Shown piece by piece: positions 24,490 through 33,106 of a DNA stretch of 36,142 nt (within the stretch, counting starts at the first letter, position 1; each line of letters begins with the position of its first letter). Under the pieces are notes generated by a model. The model was not told where the DNA came from. It ran no database searches and saw only the letters and a list, made by a program, of their open reading frames with translations. Source of the DNA: JAHEEL01 sp964195545 (GTDB lineage: Bacteria > Actinomycetota > Acidimicrobiia > Spongiisociales > UBA5794); assembly GCA_964195545.1 (NCBI GenBank), contig CAXMQQ010000047.1, positions 1-36,142 of the forward strand, in the 5' to 3' direction. The translations under genes were made by a program, and so were the position numbers.

Positions 24490-24906
24490 TCAGGTCGGCG
24501 TCTCTGGCACGTCCACCCGGCGATCGATCAGGATCCCCTTGATGTGACCAATCCGTGTTTGGATCTCTCCCGCCCCGGCGGCCTCGTCCATCTTGCGGTT
24601 CAGGCCCTCTTCCGGAGTCATCGCACCGGTCAACCCACCGCTGCCACCGGCCTGGGATACCATGTCGATGCGTTGCCCCTCGATCGCAGCCATGCGCGAC
24701 TGCAGGCCCGACAATTCGGCGAGTAGATCCTCCGTCGATCGGTCGGCGTCGAAGCCAACACGGAACGATGCCATCTGATCGCGGAGCTCGTCCTGACGGC
24801 AGCGGAGTTCGTATCGCTCGGCGAAGGCGTCCTCCGGCAGGGCGTTCAGGCGGTCCTGCAGGTCGGAGAGTCCCTTCAACGCCTCATCAAGATCTACTTC
24901 GGTCAT
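24490..24906 (-). CDS. Hypothetical coiled-coil protein
   Basis: A 138-residue soluble, acidic protein. Residues about 3-80 have heptad-like leucine spacing (LDEALKGLSDLQDRLNALP, later DLLAELSGLQSRMAAIEGQR) suggesting a coiled coil. It is followed by a Gly-rich link and a short helical end (IQTRIGHIKGIL). No family is recognised. It starts nine bases after the TauE-like gene, GAAGG precedes its ATG, and it lies 64 bases before rimO, so it belongs to the same transcript. No function can be inferred. Confidence 0.7.
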   Translation of the reverse strand: MTEVDLDEALKGLSDLQDRLNALPEDAFAERYELRCRQDELRDQMASFRVGFDADRSTEDLLAELSGLQSRMAAIEGQRIDMVSQAGGSGGLTGAMTPEEGLNRKMDEAAGAGEIQTRIGHIKGILIDRRVDVPETPT

Positions 24907-24915
24907 GCCTTCAGG

Positions 24916-25653
24916 TTATCCGAACGCAAGCCGGGCCGCCGCCGCCACGGCCGCCGCCACGAGAACCCATCTGATCCACGCGGCGCCCTTCAGAACCGCG
25001 AGCCGGGAACCGGCCCACGCCCCCGACATCTGCCCTGTTGCAAGGACGACGCCCACCATGATGTCGACCTGGGCGGCGTTGGCGAAGAGCAGGATCGCGA
25101 TCGGCGAGTAGGCGGCGATGAGAACGACCTTCGCAGCGTTGCCGTTGACGAGGTTCATCCCGGCTCCCAACACGAGACCGGCGAGAAGCAGGAACCCGAC
25201 ACCAGCCTGAACGAAGCCGCCGTAGAAACCGATGCCGAGGAACACCAGCGAACGCCACGGCTCGTGCAGCGTCACTTCTCGCTCTTCGAGCCACCGGGAA
25301 GGGCGTAGCACCACGGACGCTGCAACAAGGAGCAGGACACCGGCGAAAACCATCCGAAGCACGTCGGGTGGCGTCACTGTCGAGACCCAGGCTCCGATGG
25401 CTGCCCCGACCACCGTCGGTATCAAGAGCACGCTGAGGCGCCGCCACGGAACCGCTTCGCCTTTCTGGAAGCCGGCGATCGCTGTCAGATTGGCCAGGAA
25501 GATGGCGATGCGGCTCGTCCCATTCGCCGTGTTGATCCCGACCATCTCAGTAAGTATCGGGATCGTGATGGCCGACCCGCCGCCTGCCAGCGCGTTGATG
25601 AATCCGGCAGCACCGCCGGCGGCAACGAGGACCAGTCCTTCGACAAGGGTCAC
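24916..25653 (-). CDS. TauE/SafE-family membrane permease
   Basis: A 245-residue protein with about eight hydrophobic segments. It shows the TauE/SafE repeat signature near both ends: AGFINALAGGGSAITIPIL early, and GFYGGFVQAGVGFLLLAG with LVNGNAAKVVLI in the second half. The family exports or imports small organic and inorganic sulfur anions such as sulfite and sulfoacetate, though many members are untested. The start is a GTG (25651-25653) with no clear ribosome site. It lies 30 bases after the pabB-pabC gene. The substrate is unknown, and the distance from the reductase operon argues against a direct link. Confidence 0.88.
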   Translation of the reverse strand: MTLVEGLVLVAAGGAAGFINALAGGGSAITIPILTEMVGINTANGTSRIAIFLANLTAIAGFQKGEAVPWRRLSVLLIPTVVGAAIGAWVSTVTPPDVLRMVFAGVLLLVAASVVLRPSRWLEEREVTLHEPWRSLVFLGIGFYGGFVQAGVGFLLLAGLVLGAGMNLVNGNAAKVVLIAAYSPIAILLFANAAQVDIMVGVVLATGQMSGAWAGSRLAVLKGAAWIRWVLVAAAVAAAARLAFG

Positions 25654-25683
25654 AGAGTCAGCGATCGCGGCATTCGCTGGAGG

Positions 25684-27489
25684 CTACCGTGGAACGATGC
25701 GAGCCGATTTCCAGCCGCGTACCGAACTCAGCAAGGCAAGCCCATCTGCGGCGTCAAGATCATCGCCGGTCATCACCTCTTCGACGAGCGCCCCTTCATC
25801 GATCAGCACTTGACGAAGGATGCCCGGCAAACACCCGGACGCGAGCGGCGGCGTGATCCACGTGCCGGCTGCCTGCACGGCGACGTTGTAGGTTGTGGCC
25901 TCGGTCAGTTCACCCCGCTCGTTCACCATCAGCACGTCCTCGACGCCTTCGTAGGTGTTGGTACGGTCGTTGTAGGGCCGCCTTGCCGTCGTCTTGTGGA
26001 ATCGGTAGATGCTCGTCGACGAGATTGCGGTCGGATCGATGACGCATGCCACCGGGTCGCGTCCGGTGCTTGGCCACCACTGAGCGGACGGCAGGATCTC
26101 AGGATTGACATCCACGACGATCCTGCCGAACCGATCCACCTCGAGTCGAACTGCGTGGGCCCCACTCAACTCGCCCACGGCCTCTTCGAGCGCGTCATGG
26201 ATGGGTCCCTCATTGAAACGGAATCCGAAATAGGCCGACGAGTCACCGATTCGCTGAACGTGCCGATCGAGCCACCGGAACCCGTGACCTTCTTCCCACC
26301 GGATCGTCTCGAACAGGGAGATCTCCGGTCGCCTCTGCACCAGGACGCCGGTCTTGGACTTGGCCTCCTCGTACTCGCCCCTTGGGACGGTCGTGTCCGT
26401 GATCCCGGCCCCGACCGCGTACTCTCCGACACCTTCCTCAGAATCGACGGTCACCGTTCGGATCGCAACGCTGAAACTGGCGTCCGGTCGCCCACTTTCG
26501 GTCGGCGCCATGAACCCGATCGCACCCGAGTAGATACCACGGGTTCGACACTCCAGCGTCGCAATGGCCTCCATGGCACGAGCCTTCGGGTCACCGGTAA
26601 CAGCGGTGGACGGGAAGAGGGCACGGAAGACGTCCACGACTTCGACCGCCGGTGCAATCTCAGCCGACAGAGTCGACGCGAGTTGCCAGACCGTCTCCAA
26701 TCGTTCAAGCGCCATCATTTCATGAATCTCGGTCGTGTCGGGGACCGTGATGGCGACGAGATCCTCGACAAATCGGTCGACGATCCGCTGGTGTTCAGCA
26801 CGATCCTTGCCCGATGCGGCGAGCTTCGCCGCGTTGTCTTCGTCCTCCGCCGACCACCGACCGCGCGACGCCGTGCCCTTCATCGGGCGAATCTCAATCC
26901 TTGATCCCCGAACGGAGAAGAACCGCTCCGGCGATGCACTCAGAATCCGGTAACGCCCGAGATCGATAAGGCTTCCGAAAGCACCACGTTGAGAGAGCAC
27001 GAGGTCGCGGTACAGCTCTCTCAAGTCCCCGCTGATCGCGGCGTCGAGACGAAGGGCATAGTTGATCTGGGCGAGGTCTCCCGACTTGATCAGCCGTCGA
27101 ATGCGTTGCGCGTTCTCCTCGTACGTGTCTTCTCCCATGGTCGGGGTCCACGGCGAAACCGTGTAAGGAGACGCGTCGAGCCGTGGCTCGCCGACGAACG
27201 GTTCAACGTCGAACCGGTCCCGGAAGAGTGCGAACCATGCAAGCGGCAGTTCGTCAAGCAACTCCCCCTGCTCACTCGTCCGTACCGGAAACGCGGCATC
27301 GAACGCCGGGGCGGCCTCGTATGAAACGAAGCCGACTGCCCACAACCCCTCGCGGGTGGCGGCTTCAGCTTCTTTGATCACGTCGAGGACGGCTCCAATC
27401 TGATGCGCCTCAACAACGCGTTCCGGATCGGAGAACTCCATCGACTTCCCGCCGGTCGGGCTGAACTGGTCCAGTCGTGCACTGATCAT
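25684..27489 (-). CDS. pabBC: Fused aminodeoxychorismate synthase component I / 4-amino-4-deoxychorismate lyase
   Basis: A 601-residue fusion for para-aminobenzoate, the folate precursor. Residues about 100-385 are the chorismate-binding PabB domain: GDLAQINYALRL, SASPERFF and PMKGTASRG, where K204 marks aminodeoxychorismate rather than anthranilate synthase. Residues about 390-600 are the PabC aminotransferase class IV domain, with SLFETIRWEE and K499 (YRFHKTTARRP) as the PLP lysine. The usual I-V-D-L-x-R-N-D-L segment is IVDRFVEDL here, a variant. The glutaminase PabA is not in the window. The start is uncertain: ATG 27489 is used, and 27441 is possible. It lies 61 bases downstream of ftsK. 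Confidence 0.9.
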   Translation of the reverse strand: MISARLDQFSPTGGKSMEFSDPERVVEAHQIGAVLDVIKEAEAATREGLWAVGFVSYEAAPAFDAAFPVRTSEQGELLDELPLAWFALFRDRFDVEPFVGEPRLDASPYTVSPWTPTMGEDTYEENAQRIRRLIKSGDLAQINYALRLDAAISGDLRELYRDLVLSQRGAFGSLIDLGRYRILSASPERFFSVRGSRIEIRPMKGTASRGRWSAEDEDNAAKLAASGKDRAEHQRIVDRFVEDLVAITVPDTTEIHEMMALERLETVWQLASTLSAEIAPAVEVVDVFRALFPSTAVTGDPKARAMEAIATLECRTRGIYSGAIGFMAPTESGRPDASFSVAIRTVTVDSEEGVGEYAVGAGITDTTVPRGEYEEAKSKTGVLVQRRPEISLFETIRWEEGHGFRWLDRHVQRIGDSSAYFGFRFNEGPIHDALEEAVGELSGAHAVRLEVDRFGRIVVDVNPEILPSAQWWPSTGRDPVACVIDPTAISSTSIYRFHKTTARRPYNDRTNTYEGVEDVLMVNERGELTEATTYNVAVQAAGTWITPPLASGCLPGILRQVLIDEGALVEEVMTGDDLDAADGLALLSSVRGWKSARIVPR

Positions 27490-27550
27490 CGATCCCAGGC
27501 TACGCGACGGAACCGCCGGTTGGTGGACTCGATCGACAAATCACTCGAGA

Positions 27551-29800
27551 TCAGCCGATCAGCGATCCGAGTTCCTCTTCGGTCACGAGCACGGATCGGG
27601 CCTTCGAGCCTTCCGACGGGCCGACGATGCCCTTGTTCTCCAGGATGTCCATCACTCGTCCGGCTCTCGCGAAACCGATCCTGAGTTTGCGTTGGAGCAT
27701 GGAGGTGGAACCGAGTTGGCTGCGTACGACGAGTTCGATCGCCTGGCGCATGATCTCAGGATCCTCGCCTTCGAACTCCTCGTTCATCTCGGTGGCCTTC
27801 TCGGCGACTTGGAACACTTCGGTATCGCGGTACTTCGAGTGCTGCTGATCCCGCACGAACTCCACGACCCGGTGGACTTCTGCCTCGGAGACCCAAGCTC
27901 CCTGGATCCGTTCCGGTTTTGGCTCGCGTGCGGTAACGACCAGCATGTCACCGAGACCGACCAGCTTCTCCGCTCCGGCCTGGTCGATGATGACCCGGGA
28001 GTCTGTCTGCGATGTCACGGAGAATGCCAGACGGGATGGCACGTTCGCTTTGATGACGCCTGTGATGACGTTCACCGACGGTCGTTGTGTCGCCAATACG
28101 AGGTGGATTCCAACGGCTCGCGCCATCTGGGCGATGCGCACGATCGAGTCCTCGACGATTCGGCCGGCGACCATCATCAGATCGTTCAACTCATCGACGA
28201 CGAGCACGATGTACGGGAATCGATCGAAGAGCTCCTCGTCGATGCCGCCCGCGTCGTACTTCTCGTAGTACGACTCGACGTCACGCACACCCGAGTCGGC
28301 TAGAAGATCGTATCTGCGGTCCATCTCTGCGACCGCCCATTGGAGCGCGTCGGCCGCCTTCTTCGGGCTGGTGATGACCCGCGTGAGGAGGTGCGGAACG
28401 TCGTCGTACTGTCCGAGCTCGACTCGCTTCGGATCGACGAGGATCATGCGTACCTGGTCGGGCCGGGCGCGCATCAGGATCGATGTCAACAGAGCGTTGA
28501 TGCATGACGATTTTCCCGCGCCGGTCGCGCCGGCGATGAGGATGTGCGGAAGCTCGGTAAGCCTCAGCATGTGGGCGCTGCCGCTGACGTCCTTGCCGAC
28601 CGCAACGAGCATCGGGTCGGCGTCTCGCGTTGCCGCCTCACTGCGGAGGATGTCACCGAGTGTGACCATCTGGCGAATCCGGTTCGGGACCTCGATGCCG
28701 ATCGCGCTCTTGCCGGGAATCGGGGCGAGGATCCGCACGTCGGCCGACGCGAGGGCATACGCGATGTCGTGCGAGAGATTCGTGACACGAGAGACTTTCA
28801 CGCCCGGTGCCAGTTCGATCTCGTATCTCGTCACGGTCGGGCCGGGGACGATTCTCGTGAGGCGGGCGTCGACACCGTGCTGGCGCAAGGCCTCCTGCAA
28901 CTCGGCGGCAGTTCGTTCAAGTCCACCCCGGTTCGGACCTTCCGAATTGGACCCTTCGAGGAGATCGACCGGCGGCAATTGGTACCCGTCGACCGGGACC
29001 GTCTGCGGCGCCGGGACACGCTTCGGCTTCGCCCTCTTCGGAGCCTTGGTTGACTTCTTGGGTCCGCTTTCGGGCCTCGTTTCCGACATATCCCGTGCCG
29101 GTTCGTCAATCTCGATCAGCCCATCCGTTTGGACGGTCCGGGTCGATTGACCGTCTTCCGAACCGAATCCGATCCACGATCGGAACGCACGGGAGAATGA
29201 GCCGATCGTCCCTGCGACGTCTTTCACCGATGCCCTGGTTACGACGAGCGTGCCAACTCCAAGGGCTCCCAGCAATACGAAGAAGGCACCCCAGAATCCG
29301 ATAGTGCGTCTGAGCGGGAACGCCACGATGGCTCCGATCGCTCCGCCGCTCTCTTTGACCTGGTTCACATTTCCGGCCAGTGCGACCGAGCCGGTCAGTA
29401 GGTGGAACAGCGCGAGCGAAGCGACGAAAATCGCGAAGAGACCAGCCACGATACGGCCACGATCCTCGCTGCAGCACACGCCGACGAGTGAGAGGCCGAT
29501 GAGGACAAGCACAAGCGGCACACCGAATGCCCACATGCCGAAGAGGAATCGAAGGGAGTCGGAGAGACCCGCGCCGATCGGTCCGGAGAGTCCGAAGAAC
29601 GACAGACCAACGAGGGCGGCGAGCACGATGAGAACAATGCCCCACAGGTCATCGCTCTGACGTGCGGACCGTTCCCGGATGCGGTCCCGACCCGTCCGTA
29701 GCGCTTGGACGGTTCTGGCCCGAACTGAAGTCCGTTTAGTTTTCTTGGGGGTCGCTTTGCTCCGCCCCGCTGCCCCGCGGCTCTTGGTCCGCGTTGCCAT
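27551..29800 (-). CDS. ftsK: DNA translocase FtsK/SpoIIIE
   Basis: A 749-residue septal DNA pump that clears and sorts chromosomes at division. The N-terminus is basic. Four to five transmembrane segments lie between about 52 and 190, followed by a Pro/Lys-rich linker (about 240-280). The motor has Walker A GATGAGKS (424-431), Walker B-type IVLVVDELNDLMM and the FtsK signature RIAQMARAVGIHLVLATQRPS. A C-terminal winged-helix gamma domain (SMLQRKLRIGFARAGRVMDILE) reads KOPS-type DNA. ATG 29800 is chosen to give the basic start MATRTKSRG. It is divergent from the GUN4-domain gene across 183 bases. Confidence 0.95.
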   Translation of the reverse strand: MATRTKSRGAAGRSKATPKKTKRTSVRARTVQALRTGRDRIRERSARQSDDLWGIVLIVLAALVGLSFFGLSGPIGAGLSDSLRFLFGMWAFGVPLVLVLIGLSLVGVCCSEDRGRIVAGLFAIFVASLALFHLLTGSVALAGNVNQVKESGGAIGAIVAFPLRRTIGFWGAFFVLLGALGVGTLVVTRASVKDVAGTIGSFSRAFRSWIGFGSEDGQSTRTVQTDGLIEIDEPARDMSETRPESGPKKSTKAPKRAKPKRVPAPQTVPVDGYQLPPVDLLEGSNSEGPNRGGLERTAAELQEALRQHGVDARLTRIVPGPTVTRYEIELAPGVKVSRVTNLSHDIAYALASADVRILAPIPGKSAIGIEVPNRIRQMVTLGDILRSEAATRDADPMLVAVGKDVSGSAHMLRLTELPHILIAGATGAGKSSCINALLTSILMRARPDQVRMILVDPKRVELGQYDDVPHLLTRVITSPKKAADALQWAVAEMDRRYDLLADSGVRDVESYYEKYDAGGIDEELFDRFPYIVLVVDELNDLMMVAGRIVEDSIVRIAQMARAVGIHLVLATQRPSVNVITGVIKANVPSRLAFSVTSQTDSRVIIDQAGAEKLVGLGDMLVVTAREPKPERIQGAWVSEAEVHRVVEFVRDQQHSKYRDTEVFQVAEKATEMNEEFEGEDPEIMRQAIELVVRSQLGSTSMLQRKLRIGFARAGRVMDILENKGIVGPSEGSKARSVLVTEEELGSLIG

Positions 29801-29970
29801 CTGCCCATACGATACCCGAGGATGGCGCAGATTTGAACCACCCTTTGCGCGATTCGTCGCGCGAAGAGTCACAAACGTGTGATTCCAAGGATTTCGTGCT
29901 CTCCGCCGAGTGACTCATCTCGGCATCGAGCACCAGATTCCGCGGGGCGATGTCTGCCGGCAGTTGCCGG

Positions 29971-29976
29971 TATCCT
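29971..29976 (+). promoter_or_regulatory. Possible -10 element of a leaderless GUN4-domain gene
   Basis: TATCCT ends seven bases before the ATG at 29984, the spacing that would place the transcript start on the ATG itself. No ribosome site is visible and the -35 is poor, so this is tentative. The rest of 29801-29970 shows nothing else definite. Confidence 0.3.
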
Positions 29977-29983
29977 GTCCCCC

Positions 29984-30448
29984 ATGACCGATTTCACATC
30001 CCCACTTCGTGCACTCCTCGCCGCCGGCGAGTGGAGGGCGGCAGATCACGAGACACGCCGTCTCCTGATCGCCGATGCCGACGTTGGTGGGTACGTTGGT
30101 CTCGATCCGGACGAGGCATCCGCGGTGGACTGCGACCTCATCCGAGCGATCGACGTCGCCTGGCGCGAGGCATCGAACGATCGCTTCGGCTTCACGGCGC
30201 AGGCGAACGCGTTGAGAGACGCTCGGGATCGAGGGCTACCGCGCTCCGACACGTGGAGGGCCTTCGGGCGATCGGTGGGTTGGGTCGACGGCCGCGAGTG
30301 GCTCGAAGAAGATGGCATCCGCTATGTGGCAGATGCACCGGCCGGCCATCTCCCCTGGCTCCCTGGAACGACGACGGCTGTTAACACCGGGCGCATCTAC
30401 GAGGGCTTCTTCCTCTTCTACGGCCGATTCGCGAACTGCCCCGAGTAG
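29984..30448 (+). CDS. GUN4-domain protein
   Basis: A 154-residue protein that is almost all GUN4 domain. It has the ligand-fold signatures in order: L-x-x-LLAAGEWRAADHETRRLL (about 8-28), DCDLIRAIDVAWREASNDRFGF (49-70), WRAFGRSVGW (91-100) and APAGHLP (118-124). In plants and cyanobacteria GUN4 binds protoporphyrins and stimulates magnesium chelatase. GUN4-like domains elsewhere are of unknown role, often fused to kinases. Here it stands alone in an apparently non-photosynthetic context, with no tetrapyrrole genes in the window. It converges on an SDR gene seven bases away. Porphyrin binding is inference. Confidence 0.85.
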   Translation: MTDFTSPLRALLAAGEWRAADHETRRLLIADADVGGYVGLDPDEASAVDCDLIRAIDVAWREASNDRFGFTAQANALRDARDRGLPRSDTWRAFGRSVGWVDGREWLEEDGIRYVADAPAGHLPWLPGTTTAVNTGRIYEGFFLFYGRFANCPE

Positions 30449-30455
30449 GCGTCCC

Positions 30456-31400
30456 CTACGAACGGGCGGACGACGCGATCTCCGCAACGTCGAACTCGAT
30501 ACCCGTGGCGTCCTCCGAGATGCTCCACATTGTTCGCATGTTCTCCGGTCGATTGCGCAACCCGGTAATCGGCCAACGCACCGGCGATCCCGCATTGACC
30601 CATCGCGGTGCGTACAACTCACCGCCGCGTGCTCCCAGGTCGGTCGCTGCCCGGAGTTGCGACAAGGCGCCCCGCGATGACGACATGCCGACCCACTGGA
30701 CCGTCTTGGCGGAGAATCGCTGGCTGGCTCCGCCGTGTTCGCGTGCGCTACGAGCCTGCAAATCCGTATTGGAGAATCCGGGATGAGCAACAAGGCTCGC
30801 GGCCCCAGCCCCCGCGCTATCAAGGCGTTGGTGCAACTCAAGTGCGAAGTCCATGTTGGCGATCTTGGATCGGCCGTACGCGCGCCACGGTGAGTAGTTC
30901 GCGTCCATGTTCAGGTCGTCGGGATCCAGCTTCGTCGCCGCGTGTCGGGCGGTGCTGGTGACCGTCACGATCCTGGCGCCCGGTGTGCGGATCAGCGCAG
31001 GCATGAGCTGTGCAGTGAGGGCAAAATGGCCGAGATGGTTCGTCCCGAACTGCATCTCGAATCCGTCGGCCGTCGACGCCCGACGTATCGCCATCACACC
31101 GGCGTTATTGATCAGGAGATCTATCTCCGAGTGCTCTTCGATCGTGCGCTCGGCGAATGCCTTCACGGATGCGAGCGACGCAAGATCGAGTGCTCGTAAC
31201 TCGAGTCGAGCGTCAGGAATCTCTGCCTCGACGTCGGCAACGGCCCGCTCGGCCTTCTCCTGATCGCGCACCCCCATCACGACGAGGGCGCCCCTCCTGG
31301 CGAGCTCACGGGCCGTCTCGAGTCCGAGCCCGCCGTTCGCCCCAGTGACCACAGCGACGCGGCCGCCCTGATGGGGAATGTCGGCAGCCGTCCAACTCAT
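30456..31400 (-). CDS. Short-chain dehydrogenase/reductase, retinol-dehydrogenase/POR-like branch
   Basis: A 314-residue NAD(P)-dependent oxidoreductase. The Rossmann motif T-G-x3-G-x-G is TGANGGLG (19-26), NNAG is at 98-101, and the catalytic triad is S149, Y175, K179 (Y-G-R-S-K). NADPH preference is suggested by the Arg in GVRD after beta-2. The branch with TGANGGLGLETARELARRGA and TSTARH holds retinol dehydrogenases, WWOX and light-dependent protochlorophyllide reductase. The substrate cannot be told from sequence. AGGAG stands eight bases before the start. It lies downstream of rnj on the same strand (77-base gap) and convergent with the GUN4 gene. Confidence 0.9.
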   Translation of the reverse strand: MSWTAADIPHQGGRVAVVTGANGGLGLETARELARRGALVVMGVRDQEKAERAVADVEAEIPDARLELRALDLASLASVKAFAERTIEEHSEIDLLINNAGVMAIRRASTADGFEMQFGTNHLGHFALTAQLMPALIRTPGARIVTVTSTARHAATKLDPDDLNMDANYSPWRAYGRSKIANMDFALELHQRLDSAGAGAASLVAHPGFSNTDLQARSAREHGGASQRFSAKTVQWVGMSSSRGALSQLRAATDLGARGGELYAPRWVNAGSPVRWPITGLRNRPENMRTMWSISEDATGIEFDVAEIASSARS

Positions 31401-31477
31401 GTCGTCGCTCCTCTCTCTGATCTTCGGCTGTGCAACCCCGAGATCCCGGAAGTCACGGGACCGGTATGGGACCGCGA

Positions 31478-33106
31478 TCAGACATTGATAACGATTGGAA
31501 ACACGACCGGACGCCGCTTCATTCTCGCCTGAACCGCTTTGCGAGCCGCGTTCCTCATTCGGCTCCGGAGTGCATCTGGGTCGAGCGGACGCTCGAGCGT
31601 TTCGATGCCCTGGAGAACGCGCTCCTGAACGGCATCATGGAGCACCTTCGAGTCTCCGGTAACACCGTGGCTGTCGACGTCGGGACCGAACACGATATCG
31701 CCCTTCCTGCCGTCGATGCCGATCGTGATGAGGATCACGCCATCGTCGGCGAGATGCCGGCGATCGCGCAGAATCGCTGCGTCTTCTCCGACCTCCAGAC
31801 CATCCACGTAGACGTAGCTCGAAGATACGGCGCCTCGTTCGATTCGCAGGTCTCCCTCCTCAAGCACCACGACGTCCCCGTCTGAACAGACCTCGACCTC
31901 GGAAATTCCGACGGATCGGCCGATTCCGGCGTTCGCGAACATGTGCCGGTGCTCACCGTGAACGGGCACGAGGGCCTGCGGCTTCACGACGTTGTAGAGA
32001 ACTTTCAGCTCTTCTGCTGCAGCGTGCCCCGAGACGTGGACGTGCGTGTTGAGACCGTGATGGACCGTGACGCCGATGCGAGCAAGGTTGTTGATGACTC
32101 GCGAGACACGCTTCTCGTTGCCGGGGATCGGCGTTGCCGAGAGGATCACGGTATCGGTTGGATCGAGGTTGATCGATCGATGCTCTCCCGCTGCCATGAG
32201 CGACAGAGCCGCGAACGGCTCCCCCTGGCTTCCCGTCGAGATGACCGCCGTCTTCTCCGGCGGCAAGTTCAGCAATTCCTTGAGTTCGACGAGACTGTCG
32301 GCGGGAATGCTAAGTTGCCCGATCTCGGCGGCGATTTCACTGATGCGCAGCATCGACCTGCCGATAAAAGCGATCTTCCTGCCGTCGGCGACCGCGGCGT
32401 CGATCGACTGCTGGACACGGTGGAGATGGCTCGCGAAACAGGCGATGATGACCCGTCCGTCAGCCTCGTGAACGAGTTCGACGAGCCGTGCACCGACCGT
32501 CTTCTCGGACTCGACAACTCCGGCCCGCTCGGCATTCGTTGAATCGGCGAGGAGGAGCCGCACCCCTCGGCGACCGAAACCGGCGAAGCTCTGGAGGTCG
32601 GTCGTCACGCTATCGATCGGCGTCGGATCGAGTTTGAAGTCACCGGTGTGGACGATGATGCCCTCAGGAGTTTCGAACGCGATACCAGTGGCATCCGGTA
32701 CCGAGTGCGTAACCGGAATGAACGCGAAGCGGAAGTTGCCTTGTTCCACCCATGTGCCGGTCTCGATGACGCGCATGTCCGCTTCGACGCCCAACTCCGA
32801 GATACGAGACTCGGCGAGTGCGATCGTCAGCGGTGTGCCGTACACGGGGACGTTCCGCTCCCGCAGCAGATAGCCGAGGGAACCGATGTGGTCTTCGTGG
32901 CCGTGGGTGAGAGCGACGAACGAGAGAGCGTCGCCGCGCTTGAGCACCGACGAGAAGTCGGGGAGAACAAGATCGACGCCGAGCATGTCCTCTTCAGGGA
33001 ACATGAGGCCGGCGTCAATCATCGCGATCTCGCCGTTGATTTCGATCGTCGCGCAGTTTCTCCCGATCTCTCCGAGACCGCCGTGGAATGCGACCCGGAC
33101 GCTCAC
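31478..33106 (-). CDS. rnj: Ribonuclease J
   Basis: A 542-residue beta-CASP metallo-beta-lactamase ribonuclease with 5'-3' exo- and endonuclease activity in mRNA decay and rRNA maturation. The zinc site is HGHEDHIG (68-75), with further ligands at PVTHSVPDA and in VHTGDFK. The beta-CASP part has ACFASHLHRVQQ and VSGHAAAEEL, with a C-terminal domain after about 450. The start is GTG at 33106, overlapping the dapA stop as GTGA; dapA-rnj order is standard in actinobacteria. It is full length. Confidence 0.96.
   Translation of the reverse strand: MSVRVAFHGGLGEIGRNCATIEINGEIAMIDAGLMFPEEDMLGVDLVLPDFSSVLKRGDALSFVALTHGHEDHIGSLGYLLRERNVPVYGTPLTIALAESRISELGVEADMRVIETGTWVEQGNFRFAFIPVTHSVPDATGIAFETPEGIIVHTGDFKLDPTPIDSVTTDLQSFAGFGRRGVRLLLADSTNAERAGVVESEKTVGARLVELVHEADGRVIIACFASHLHRVQQSIDAAVADGRKIAFIGRSMLRISEIAAEIGQLSIPADSLVELKELLNLPPEKTAVISTGSQGEPFAALSLMAAGEHRSINLDPTDTVILSATPIPGNEKRVSRVINNLARIGVTVHHGLNTHVHVSGHAAAEELKVLYNVVKPQALVPVHGEHRHMFANAGIGRSVGISEVEVCSDGDVVVLEEGDLRIERGAVSSSYVYVDGLEVGEDAAILRDRRHLADDGVILITIGIDGRKGDIVFGPDVDSHGVTGDSKVLHDAVQERVLQGIETLERPLDPDALRSRMRNAARKAVQARMKRRPVVFPIVINV

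Noticed and set aside
24916..25653. TauE/SafE permease as part of the sulfur-type reductase system
   Set aside because: It is over 17 kb away in a core operon with folate and cell-division genes; there is no contextual link.
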